Assembly (NCBI GenBank): GCA_031763025.1
Contig: JASSKH010000001.1
Span: 22,383,840 to 22,447,839, forward strand
DNA length: 64,000 nt
DNA from: Macrocystis pyrifera
Taxonomy: Eukaryota; Sar; Phaeophyceae; Laminariales; Laminariaceae
Reading direction: 5' to 3'
In this document: positions 55,401 through 64,000 of the stretch, piece after piece
Position numbering within the stretch: position 1 is the first letter of the stretch
Layout of the letters: each line of letters opens with the position of its first letter
Translations under genes and position numbers: made by a program
Notes under the pieces: generated by a model
The model's database searches: none
What the model saw: the letters and a program-made list of their open reading frames with translations, nothing else
Told to the model about the DNA's origin: nothing

Positions 55401-58400
55401 TCTCCTCCTTGTGTACGTTGAACGTCCACCGCTCCAACGTCTCGCCGGAGTCCGTGCCGATCACCACCAGCACCAGCCGCTGTAGCTCTTTCTCCAACAG
55501 CCAGTCTACAGCACGAGGCGTCATACAACCAACAGCAGTAGCAGTACAGGTGGGTTCGTTTTAGGGGCACGGAGAGTGGGCGAAGGGAAGGGGGGGGTGG
55601 GGAGGGAGGGAGGTACCGGGGTTGAGATGAGGGTGTTCCAGGAACAAAACCAAGCTCTGAACCCACGCTGTTCGTGGCAGCAACGAAGCTATTTCGGGGG
55701 ACCATAGTTAATAGGACCTACGGTACAGACAAAAACCTATACAAATACCTGTTTTTACTCACAATATTTGGTCCTATTTACTATGGTCGCCCCCCTAACA
55801 GCAGCGACCGCATCAGCAGCAGACACGTGAACGAACAAGCGCCTCGACTTCATGCACTAAATCCTATACCGTGGTAACATACATTGAAGTACGAGCATCA
55901 CGTACCAGTACACTACAGCAGCAATACTGCACCTTAAAGCGAGGTGGAATCGCACAGGGAGGGGGGAGGGGAGGGGTGCGATCGTTTTGCATTGCTCGTT
56001 CTCTCTAAAAACGGTCAAGGGTGCCAACAGCAAAGCCAGACACCACTTTTTCGGACGGCTCTCGGCCCGATCTTTCCGAAAACGCCTCCCATGTTCGGTA
56101 TTCGCAACCTTCCCGTCCTGGAAAAACCAAGCGCTGAAAATTGATCGAATCCCTTCCTGTGCGAAATCAAAGCTCTTCAAGGTAGTTGTGATACATACGA
56201 GCGAATGCGAGTTTCTAACTTACACCGCACCAAAAATACGGACCTGTTTCGAGCTGGTAGAAGCCGGGTTCCACGACCGAGATTCTATGACCACCAACCG
56301 AGATCTACGAATTATCCAAATTCTCTAATCAAAATACACACAGAAGACGACAGTTGATAGTACCCATAGCGTGTTTGCGATTATCTGCTTTGGTTAGGTT
56401 AAAACTATATTTCGAAATCAACACACATGAGAAGATAGAATATTGGTGAAACAGGCGGATCCGAAGGTCCTACGAGTATATAGCCAATCGGGAGTTGCTG
56501 CGTTCGCTAACCTACCCACGGAGTTAACCAAGCCCAAGAATAATTAGGTTGAATGCGTCATTTTCTTCACTGTTTCCCGCAGCCTTAAGGATTATCCTAA
56601 TTTTCCGTCGGTCGGGAGTACTGTTATTATATCTCGTACAGGAACAAAATACGAAAAACCCAATCAAACTGGATCCAACCGAATTCTTCGCAAAAATACC
56701 ATTTTTTAAAAATGTTCTGCTGAGCGAGCTCCTACGCAGTAATGGCCCCTCTATAGTGTCGGTATACATGCATGCGCCAGGCAACAAACCAACAATACCG
56801 GCGCTATATATAGCGGCAACCAACCGGCACTATTTACTCCGCACACTGGTTATAGTCCCATCTGAGCCCAGGGATTTCACAGGCACCATAGCGGGCAGCC
56901 GGCACTATTACTACTACTAATAGTACTGAACCGGCGCTAAACAGGTACCACTACTACTGCTGTACAAGTAGCGACAAGCTACTATCTCATGCCAGGTACC
57001 AGGTAAATAGCAATGAAGGTCGCCGATACGACACTATCTTACTATCACGGGGGACCATAGTAAATAGGACCAAATTTTGTTACTAAAAATAGCTAAATAT
57101 ATAGGTTTTTATGTATAGCATAGATCCTACTAACTATGGACCCCCGTAATATCACGGCAATGCCGTCCCAAGGCTCGCTGCTGGTTAATTGAAAAATACT
57201 TGAAACTACACCCAAAAGACAGATAATCGATTCCCACTTTATGATCTAAATAGTGTAGGAAAGATATATATATTCCTGATCTGCATGATCTAGCTCATAT
57301 TGCCGGGTGGAGGTCACATAATCTGATGATTTAGGGCATGTTTCCTGGGTTGGATATGTACTCTACATCTACAGATCCTGCACATCGAATCAAAACGGCG
57401 GGTACGTTATCGTACCGTTTTGTGGCTCTCTCATCTTCCTGATACTCATTTCGCCACCCAAAGCGTATAGACTGACTACTGCTGTGCAACGGGCAACAGC
57501 AGTGTGCATGTTAATAATCTGCAGTACTCGTACTAATTTCAAATATTATACTATTAATAAGTACCTGGTACATATCGTTCTCGTATATAGATAGCACCAG
57601 GGCATTTACTATCTTACGATATATTTGCGGAAAAAAAAAAAAAACGCGGCAACAAAGATAGTGGCATATTGTCTTCGTCACTATTGATGGCTCAGGGGTG
57701 AGTGATATAGTGGCGAGAGGCCTTTTTTTTTGTTGGATGTTCACATCTTGGGAACCTGACGGACCAACATTGGTGTCCTACGAGGTGTACGTACACCGAT
57801 GTTTCTAAGATCAAGATGAAACAGCCACAAAGTGACACCATACCGTGCGGTCTAAGGATCCAGAATATCTTGATTTGAGTAGATCGTGATTTCTCCGAGG
57901 CGTGGGATACTATCGATACTACCGTCCCCTCACCCTTGAGCTGTTGGATGACGTTGTCGAGATACTTCTTGAGACCCTCGTCGGTGGTGACCAGCGTCGT
58001 GATGCCGTACTTGGCCACCCTCGCGAAGCTGTCGGGTTGGTACACACCGCGCTGATACAGCACGCTGCTCGCGTTGGAGGGGGTACGGGGGTGGTCGGGG
58101 GGGGGGGGGAGGGGGCTCATTATTGCTTGTCTTAGTCATTTGGCCATTGACCACGCATCCCTTTCGAGACTGAGCACCGTTCCTACTCTTAACAGAGACA
58201 CCGGGGGAGGGAGGCACCGGAATCACGCGGCACAGCGAACAGCTGCAAGGGCGCAAGTTAGAGTCTTACGCGATTTATTCAGCCATCGAGTACGTGGATC
58301 GAAAAAGCCGGTTCCCGATCGTAGACAAAAGCAGGTTTTCTTATACTGATGAAAAAGAGCCTTTTCGATCCCCGATGTTTTTCGATCGACGCATCCCGTC

Positions 58401-59159
58401 GAAAAACTCGAGTTTTCGACGGGCTTCGTGGATCGGATTTCTCGATCGATTTTTTTAAAAGCTTTCTCTGCCCTTCTCTGCACACACGGTCACGCCACAC
58501 ATCAGCAGCCTAAATACCTCTCCGATGTTGGGTTGACTGCTCTACTGTTGCTGTTGCTGCTCTACTGCTGCTGTTGCTGCTGCTCACAGCGCAGCACCTC
58601 TTAGAACCCGCGAGCGGGACACGAAGCAATTTCCAGAATACTTTCGCCCGCAATAATCCAAAGAACACAAAAACTACAAATTCAGTCCGAAGGACGATAT
58701 GGAAGGCATCCAGACACACCCCGTCGAATTTAGAGTGGATCGGAAACCGACCTTTTCGATCCTTCCAATCCTACGGTATAAGAATTAGCCTCAACACAAG
58801 TACCCAATAAACACAATACCAGGTGATGTATAGATTGTTCACATTTTTTACCTCATATCAGTACGTCCATGACGGCGTTCATGGCTCCGAGGGCGAGGAA
58901 TATACAGCAGTACAACACTACGGTACGTACTGCAAAGCGCAAACCAGCGCAATACCAATGCATTGTTCGGCGTTCGAGCCTGAAGCAACCAAAACAATCG
59001 AAAACAATCGCCTACTGCTTGATATACGCAAATACGAAGGTATGTTTGGTACAGCGGCATGTACATAAGCAGCACGTGCCTGTTGACAGCGTAGTAGAAG
59101 AAGTCTGTGACGACGTCCGTTGATCCCCTCAGCGTGATCACGTTCTCGGTGCTCGAGCA
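52422..59159 (-). CDS. MAD2: Spindle assembly checkpoint protein MAD2 (HORMA domain), 6 located exons
   Basis: MAD2 binds CDC20 and MAD1 at unattached kinetochores and delays anaphase. Exons in transcript order: 59159-59080, 58064-57934, 55505-55379, 54912-54771, 53096-53010, 52478-52422 (TGA). All phases agree and yield 207 residues, against about 205 in human MAD2. Diagnostic stretches in order: ITLRGSTDVVTDFFYYAVN, SVLYQRGVYQPDSF, WLLEKELQRLVLVVIGTDSG, LERWTFNV, QEIQNVIRQITSSVTFLPLL, CSFDLLVHT, VPTGWDESDP, VTLRSFSTK and the C-terminal safety-belt tail VHKVETVVAYKNK. Exon 1 has no in-frame ATG: it opens after a GCGCAG acceptor, so a short upstream exon with the initiator Met is missing. Intron 1 must start with GC (CAACAG|GCACGT) for the conserved Asn-Ser to be made. 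The introns carry tandem repeats and MITE-like elements. Confidence 0.93.
52465..52735. repeat. Two degenerate echoes of the MAD2 last-exon splice region
   Basis: CGACCTTGTGAACCTGTAAC (52466, the true exon 6 acceptor region) resembles CAACCTTGTGAAGCCGTCAC (52609) and GAACCTTGCGAAGGTATGAC (52670). Each is followed by similar sequence running into a G-rich tract. This suggests tandem duplication; only the 52422-52478 copy keeps the conserved tail. Confidence 0.5.
53260..53600. repeat. Tandem repeat of about 120 bp with CCAATCA motifs
   Basis: Units contain TTACGCATGTCTTC, GTGGC(A/G)GATCAGTCAGCGGG and CCAATCACAGGAAT, then CAGCCAACCGCC. Further diverged CCAAT-bearing units reach to about 53900. 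It lies in the MAD2 intron between exons 53010-53096 and 54771-54912. Confidence 0.75.
54467..54650. repeat. Three tandem 62-bp repeats
   Basis: GGTGAGGCATAGAG recurs at 54477, 54539 and 54601 with near-identical units ending in CCTCCGAAAAATTAGACG. It lies in a MAD2 intron (53097-54770). Confidence 0.85.
55030..55210 (-). mobile_element. Family B element in a MAD2 intron
   Basis: Minus-strand copy with a G/A-rich start, then GTACTCATCGTCATGCACGG, CGGGACGGAGCACGTCGGGT and AAGCGCCATGAGGTGTTAGT. It lies between MAD2 exons 54771-54912 and 55379-55505. Confidence 0.55.
55692..55798. mobile_element. MITE family D in a MAD2 intron
   Basis: Left end CGGGGGACCATAGTTAATAG and right end TCCTATTTACTATGGTCGCC. 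The core is in the opposite orientation to the 46546 copy (GTACAGACAAAAACCTATAC). Confidence 0.65.
55935..56178. repeat. Dispersed repeat family G, copy 2
   Basis: Shares GGGGTGCGATCGTTTT, TCGGCCCGATCTTTCCGAAA and AAGCGCTGAAAATTGATCGA with the 39592 copy. It has an insertion of G-rich sequence near its left end and lies in a MAD2 intron. Confidence 0.55.
56740..56910 (+). repeat. Dispersed repeat family J (CCGGCACTA-rich)
   Basis: AATGGCCCCTCTATAGTGTC, CCAACAATACCGGCGCTATA, ACTCCGCACACTGGTTATAG and GCGGGCAGCCGGCACTATTA. Related copies lie at 42675-42860 and 5185-5305. Repeated CCGGCACTA motifs give internal symmetry. Confidence 0.55.
57046..57151. mobile_element. MITE family D in a MAD2 intron
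   Basis: Left end TCACGGGGGACCATAGTAAA and right end CTAACTATGGACCCCCGTAA around AAATTTTGTTACTAAAAATA. Confidence 0.65.
58097..58210 (-). mobile_element. Family C element abutting MAD2 exon 2
   Basis: On the plus strand: a G-rich run (58097-58115), CTCATTATTGCTTGTCTTAG, CCACGCATCCCTTTCGAGAC and GAGCACCGTTCCTACTCTTA. The G run starts about 35 bp upstream of the MAD2 exon 2 acceptor at 58065, so on the transcribed strand the element's C tail may serve as the polypyrimidine tract. Confidence 0.6.
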
Positions 59160-59461
59160 CTGCGCCAAGGAAGACTACGCGCAAATCAACGATTGACGAA
59201 CGAGGCATCATGCAAAGACAACGGAGAACCAGCACACACAGCAGCACAAGCAGCAGTTCGGTTAGATAATGAGAACGAGAAAGGAAAAGAGACAACTCGA
59301 GGGGGAGTAGGTTTAGTTTAGATATTTTGGGCTACTCTGTACCGAAATATAAGGACCGTTAGCATATTAATATTGAATCAAATTTCTCCGTACATTTAGG
59401 GACAGAATGGTAATTACTCAAGATAAGGCGACTCCTCAGATGGATTCCCGAGCTGCCTTTC

Positions 59462-59630
59462 ATCGACAATGGGGAGAGTGCAAACTTCGAGAGATGCATG
59501 CGCCTATGGAAATATCTGGTCGAGACCTTTCCAAATCCACCGTGCTCCCTCCCCTGTTTTGACGAACACCGGCTCAGAAATTGAGGCTGTCTGCGTCTTG
59601 CGTGTTGCGCGGTATGCGTCTGGGCAGTAG
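59462..59630 (+). repeat. Dispersed repeat family H upstream of MAD2
   Basis: CGACAATGGGGAGAGTGCAA, GCGCCTATGGAAATATCTGG, CGAGACCTTTCCAAATCCAC. It lies 300 bp beyond the first located MAD2 exon. Confidence 0.5.
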
Positions 59631-59874
59631 AGCTCTCACCACTTATTCGAGATTTGGTCTGATTGGCTTAGGGCCAGGGGTTGCTCTGATTGGCTCAGGG
59701 ATAGGGTTAGGGTTAATTCTATTCGTCTCGTAAACAGAGTGCGTCAACCATTTTATCGAATACCTGGTAAGTGGTAAGCAACCCTCCGTCTGGGAGCGGT
59801 CGAGTTCGAGGTATTTTGTTCTCCGTTGGCCCATTGGGCCTCGGTCAGTAGAAAGTGTGTGTGTGTTCGCCAGT

Positions 59875-60242
59875 TCTACCCGTCGACATCCAGCACAACC
59901 AGCGTCCGCGCCGATTCTTCAATCCTAGAGAAATACAAGTTCTGTGGTCACAAGAAAGCACTATTACGGGGGTCCATAGTTAATAGGACCTATAGTATAC
60001 ATAAAAACCTATATATTTTACCTATTTTTACTAACAATTTTTGGTCCCGTTAACTGCGGACCACCGTACACCGTAATACCAATCCAATAATACAGCAGTA
60101 CAGCCACTACGGCAGTCTGTGTGTTCTTCACATTCACAGTAAACCGTTCTTTCTACCCGTCGACATCCAGCACAACCAGTGTCCGTGCCGATTCTTCAAT
60201 GCTAGAAGATATACAAGTTCTGTGGTCACAAAACTACGCCAC
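59875..60242 (+). repeat. Two copies of an 85-bp repeat (family E)
   Basis: ACCCGTCGACATCCAGCACA and CAAGTTCTGTGGTCACAA occur at 59877-59957 and 60156-60233. A reverse-oriented copy lies at about 39315-39410 (CCTGGACGTCGACGGGTAGA). All copies share GATTCTTCAAT. Origin unknown. Confidence 0.55.
59962..60080. mobile_element. MITE family D inserted in another repeat
   Basis: Left end TTACGGGGGTCCATAGTTAA and right end GTTAACTGCGGACCACCGTA. It interrupts the repeat that starts at 59875: the uninterrupted copy at 60152 continues from GTCACAAAACTACGCCACAT at this point. Confidence 0.6.
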
Positions 60243-61079
60243 ATCAGAGATACACTACGTTGCCACGTATGCAGAATGCACAATGGTCAATGCAATGCCA
60301 TGTCATCATACTGGATATGACAGGCACGACATACACATTCCATGAAACAGAGAAACGAAACGAAACGAAACGAAAGAAAAAAAAAAAAAAACAAAAACAA
60401 AGAAGACAAATCGAAAGAGAAAAAAATATGAGAAACAAACTTTCGTGCCCCCCCCGCAGGGGATGTGGCAGACACTTGAAAAGAACGAGCTTGAAAAAAC
60501 AGGAAAAAGAAGAAAAACACCAATACTCGTCGTGAACAGAGTAAGACTAAGAACCAAGGGAAAATAATAGGCAAACCAAAGCACAAAGCATCCTCCAGGT
60601 AGCGGCAGCAGTTTGTGGTACGAATAACAGCATAGCCAGGTTCTCCCTGCTAGTCCGCCTGGTACCTTGCTACCCTGCCTGCCGCCTCCGTCCTGCGTTC
60701 GTCGACTATGCCCGGCCCCTCGGCTTCAGACAATACGAAACAAGCAAAGCAGGCTCGTCATCCACCCACGCCACACGACTCCTTCAATAAGGCTTATCAA
60801 TCGATGAAAGGAAGAGAAAGAAATAAAATGAAAATAACAGAGGATCAGCGCAAGAAATAATAAAAAAGGAAGACCACGTTCGAACCAGCTGCACCAGTTG
60901 GTGGTACGAGTAGTTTAGGCATGTTCTACTTCGTAGTCTGCCCGGTGCCTTGCTACCCTGTCTGCCATCTCCATCCTACTTTCGTCCACTGCAGTTTCCC
61001 TTCTACTCCTGTCCCCCCCCCCTTTCCGCATTCCCATGGTCGGGTTTTCTTCCACTCCTCCTGTTGCCCCCCCCCCCCC

Positions 61080-63660
61080 CCCCATTCCCTTGGACACCAT
61101 CCACGGCGGATGGGCGGCGCTGCCTACTCAGCTCAGCCTCAGCCTCGTGCCACCTCACCATGAACCGTTCGGCTGGTTCGAGGATCCCCCGCTACCACTT
61201 CCCCGCCTTTTTTGCAGCAGTGGACCACAGCGCGGTCTCAACTCCAAACACCAAGGGGGCAAGTTCCGTTGACCCTTCGGTGGCTCGGAACTCCCTAAGG
61301 TCTTCGACTATGCATCTATGCCAAGTCTTAAACTGTCCGCCAGGTCTCGGGTTCTCCCCACCAGCCATCGTCCCGAACATTACCCGACTGGGTAATCGTT
61401 CCTTGCTTTGCCGTGCCACCCCCCCCCGCGAAGAAGAGCCGCCGTTTGCGAATAGTCGTTTCGATGCTCTTGCAACGTGTCATCTTGAGGGCCATCGATT
61501 ACGAGAGGGTGGTATGGTCAGTACGAAGTCGGCGCTGGAAGCCGATGACTCGCAACAGAACTTGGTGGTGAGCCTGGGAAAGTGTTCCGCTCTGAGGGTC
61601 CACGTCACACACCCGTACAGCAGGGTCTCAATCACCTCGGCCTTCAGCATTCGGACTTTCAGGCTAAGGGGTGCGGTCGTCCTATCATACAGCTCCGGAC
61701 CGAACCGTTTGAGGCATGCTCGCATGAGACGGATCCGTCGGTCGATTTCGAGCGAGAGGTCAGCGTTTTCGTGGATAGTGCCGCCTAGGTAAAATAATTG
61801 GGCCGTCTGCTTCTCTACCTCTGGCCTGCTGCTTCGATGACGAGCGGTGGTGCGAGGGTTTTCTGGTCTGGTGTTTGTAAAAGCATTGTCTCTGTCTTCT
61901 TTTCCGACACCGTGAGGCCTGCTGCTTCCAAGACAGTCACGATGACTGTCATCATTTTCGCGAGCCCTTCAGCCGACTTCGAGACAATTCTTGCGTCATC
62001 GGCATACAAAATACCCCATACAGCCCTTCGCACGCACGCCAACCGCTCCTGCTCCTCCGTTCGAACTACTCCAGCATCACTGAGTTGGACCAAATCCCTT
62101 ACGATGGCTTCGTCTTGGCTGAAGCGTACCATTAATGGTACGACGTGTAACGCAGCAGCGAAGAATACGTTGAACAGTAACGGTGATAGCACACAGCCTT
62201 GCCCCAGCCCCTGCGTGACATCAAACCATTCCGAGTGTTCGCCGTCATCCGTACGCACGCGAGCCCGCATGCCATCGTGGAAATTACGGATAATTCTCAG
62301 CATCTTGGTTGGTACGCCAAAGCGTGTGAGTAACTCACAAAATATCTCTCGGTCGACAGAGTCGTTTGCTTTCTGCAGATCGATGAAGCACAAGTACAGG
62401 GGGAGATTTTCCTCTGTCGTCCAAGCTCTTGCAACCGGCGCACGACGAACAACGTATCAATCGTTGATCGTGCGAGGCGGAAGCCGCACTGTCCCCCCGG
62501 GAGTAACTCCTCGGTCTCGCAGTAGTTACTGAGGCGGGGCGCGACGATTTTCAACAAAAAATTGCCTGCGTGGGCAACAAGCGAAATCCCTCTGTAGTTG
62601 TTGCAATCAGTTCGGCCCTTCTTTTTGTGAAGGACCTTGATGGTTGCATCTTTCCATTGCTGGGGGGCTTCTCCTGTTACCCAAACATTGACAAGGATGC
62701 TGTGAAAGCACTGGGCGAATGCGGGGTGGTCGATTTTTAGGAGTTCGGCCGGGAGACCATCTGGCCCGACAGCTTTCCAATTTGACATCCCCTTAAGTGC
62801 TTCTGTCATCTCGTCCATGCATGGTTCATCTCCGAGCGACAGTTTAAGCGGTCGTGATGGCAAGAGGTCGATGATCGTGGGATCGAGTTTAAGCGATTTC
62901 GTGTTCAGTGTTTGTGGGAAAGCCCCCTCATCGTTCACGAATTCGCACCTTATCCTACAACAGCGTGTCGTCCTCGTCCTTAATGAACTGTTCGCTCCTC
63001 GCTTTAGTCCCTTCCAATCCTACCGTACTCTTAAGGTGCTTGTAAAAGCCTCTCTGGTCGTTGCTCGCTACGAGTCGTCGAGGTACGCTTCGAAGCACGC
63101 ATGCAGTCCTGCGGCAATCACCTTCTGCAGGTTCGCACACGCAGATCTCAGTGTCTTCCACGCGCTTCTATCCCGGGGGTGGGCACACAAGAATTGTAAT
63201 TGTGCATCCTCCCTCGCTGTCCATGCTAATATGAATGCGGCCAAGGTTTCGGCAGACTCACACCATCCATGTCTGCGGTGGCGACGTGGAGGGGGTGGTA
63301 CCTCTTTTTCGACCGCATCAATAATAGCCGCAGTTAAAAACTTAACCATGCCAGACGTATTACGCGGCTGGAAAGCTGGTTGAGAGTGGAAATGACCCTC
63401 GCGATTACTTGTTCACGACACTTTTCATCCGACATAAAAAGCTGCCTGTCGAACTCTCGGCGTTTTGTCGGTCTACGTGTTTGTCTGTTGGGCGCAAAGT
63501 GACCACTGAGTCGGACTTTGATATACAAGATATTGTGGTAGTAGCCACGTACACCTGTGAGTGGTGAGTATAGTAGAGAGGCATCGCAAGCCAGGAAGGC
63601 ACCGCCAGCCAGGCTCAGGCTGATCCGGGCACCTGTCACGCTGGTGTCGCAACTTCGGCG
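61080..63660 (-). mobile_element. LINE (non-LTR) retrotransposon fragment: reverse transcriptase and C-terminal domain
   Basis: The minus strand encodes a non-LTR reverse transcriptase. Motifs in order from 62900 downward: [69 protein letters not shown] (motif A), [14 protein letters not shown] (motif B), [13 protein letters not shown] (motif C with the YADD catalytic pair) and [11 protein letters not shown], then ETLLYGCVTWTLRAEHFPRL further downstream. A linker with weak similarity to LINE ORF2 lies upstream to about 63640. It is decayed: the RT frame shifts by one base near 62410, just before motif A, motif A has Asn where Tyr is usual, an in-frame TAG lies near 61192, and more shifts separate the C-terminal pieces. 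No endonuclease domain is visible, so the copy is 5' truncated near 63660-63790, where a different repeat begins. The exact clade is not assigned. Confidence 0.85.
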
Positions 63661-63792
63661 GTATCTTGGCTACTGCTGTACTGCTGTACTACGTTTTGTT
63701 CCGCATTCGATTGTGGCATCATGTTGCGCATATACCGACAAAACACTTGAGATAAAACACCCCCTCAAACGATTGCCAAAGCTGGGTTTCTC

Positions 63793-63965
63793 GACAGCGG
63801 GGAGGGCGTACTGAGTACGCCCAGCGATGCTGCCTGCGTCTATGCAACCTTCTCGACGAAATATTTCCAAAGCCACGATTTTCGTTGTGCGTGCCCCCCA
63901 CGTTTCGGAGGAAACCGGGTCTGAAATGCGTCCCAGGGGTGTGTGTTATCTCGCGTGTTATACGG
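63793..63965 (+). repeat. Dispersed repeat family H beside the LINE
   Basis: CGACAGCGGGGAGGGCGTAC, CTATGCAACCTTCTCGACGA, TTTTCGTTGTGCGTGCCCCC and GGTGTGTGTTATCTCGCGTG. The LINE homology has ended before this point. Confidence 0.55.
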
Positions 63966-64000
63966 CGGTATTCTGTACACATTGCTGTGTCCCAATCCAT

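Larger units (their letters stand above)
59160..61079. other. Region between MAD2 and the LINE
   Basis: Contains family F (59330), family H (59462), a second TTAGGG-like patch (about 59701-59722), family E with an inserted MITE D (59875-60242), A-rich sequence (60355-60430) and C-rich stretches (61010-61085). The missing MAD2 start exon should be here. No other gene is supported. Confidence 0.45.

Overview
The window is nuclear DNA of a eukaryote, most likely a photosynthetic stramenopile (ochrophyte) with a large, repeat-rich genome. The genes are cut into short GC-rich exons with GT-AG and occasional GC-AG introns, some several kilobases long. Two predicted proteins begin with a signal peptide ending in a Phe motif (ADA-F, AEG-F) followed by a transit-like stretch, the bipartite signal for plastids of secondary red-algal origin. 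Haptophytes use a similar signal, so the phylum is an inference.

Five host genes can be assembled from exons whose phases agree, with one exception noted below. (1) 14667 to 6772, minus: a plastid-targeted protein of about 194 aa, family not recognised. (2) 15110 to 19400, plus: a 324-aa membrane protein with a Cys4 zinc-ribbon-like motif; its start codon lies 443 bp from that of gene 1, so the two are divergent. (3) 33323 to 24100, minus: a class II, HdaH-type zinc deacetylase in about ten exons with all catalytic residues present; only its first few residues are missing. (4) 38221 to 48111, plus: a plastid-targeted protein of roughly 280 aa with an unrecognised central domain and a basic Lys/Ala/Pro repeat tail; one exon junction (exons 4 to 5) does not phase. 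(5) 59159 to 52422, minus: the spindle-checkpoint protein MAD2 in six located exons, lacking only its first codons. A 5'-truncated, decayed LINE reverse transcriptase lies at 63660 to 61080, minus.

The rest, about 90% of the window, is introns and intergenic DNA full of interspersed repeats: a tRNA-like SINE (4 copies), two or three related families of short elements ending in long C (or G) runs, several MITE-like families with inverted repeats, a long foldback element nested in another repeat, minisatellites, and homopolymer G/C tracts up to about 90 bp. No rRNA, credible tRNA gene, CRISPR array or bacterial-style operon was seen. The genes are ordinary housekeeping, chromatin or plastid genes and share no obvious pathway.
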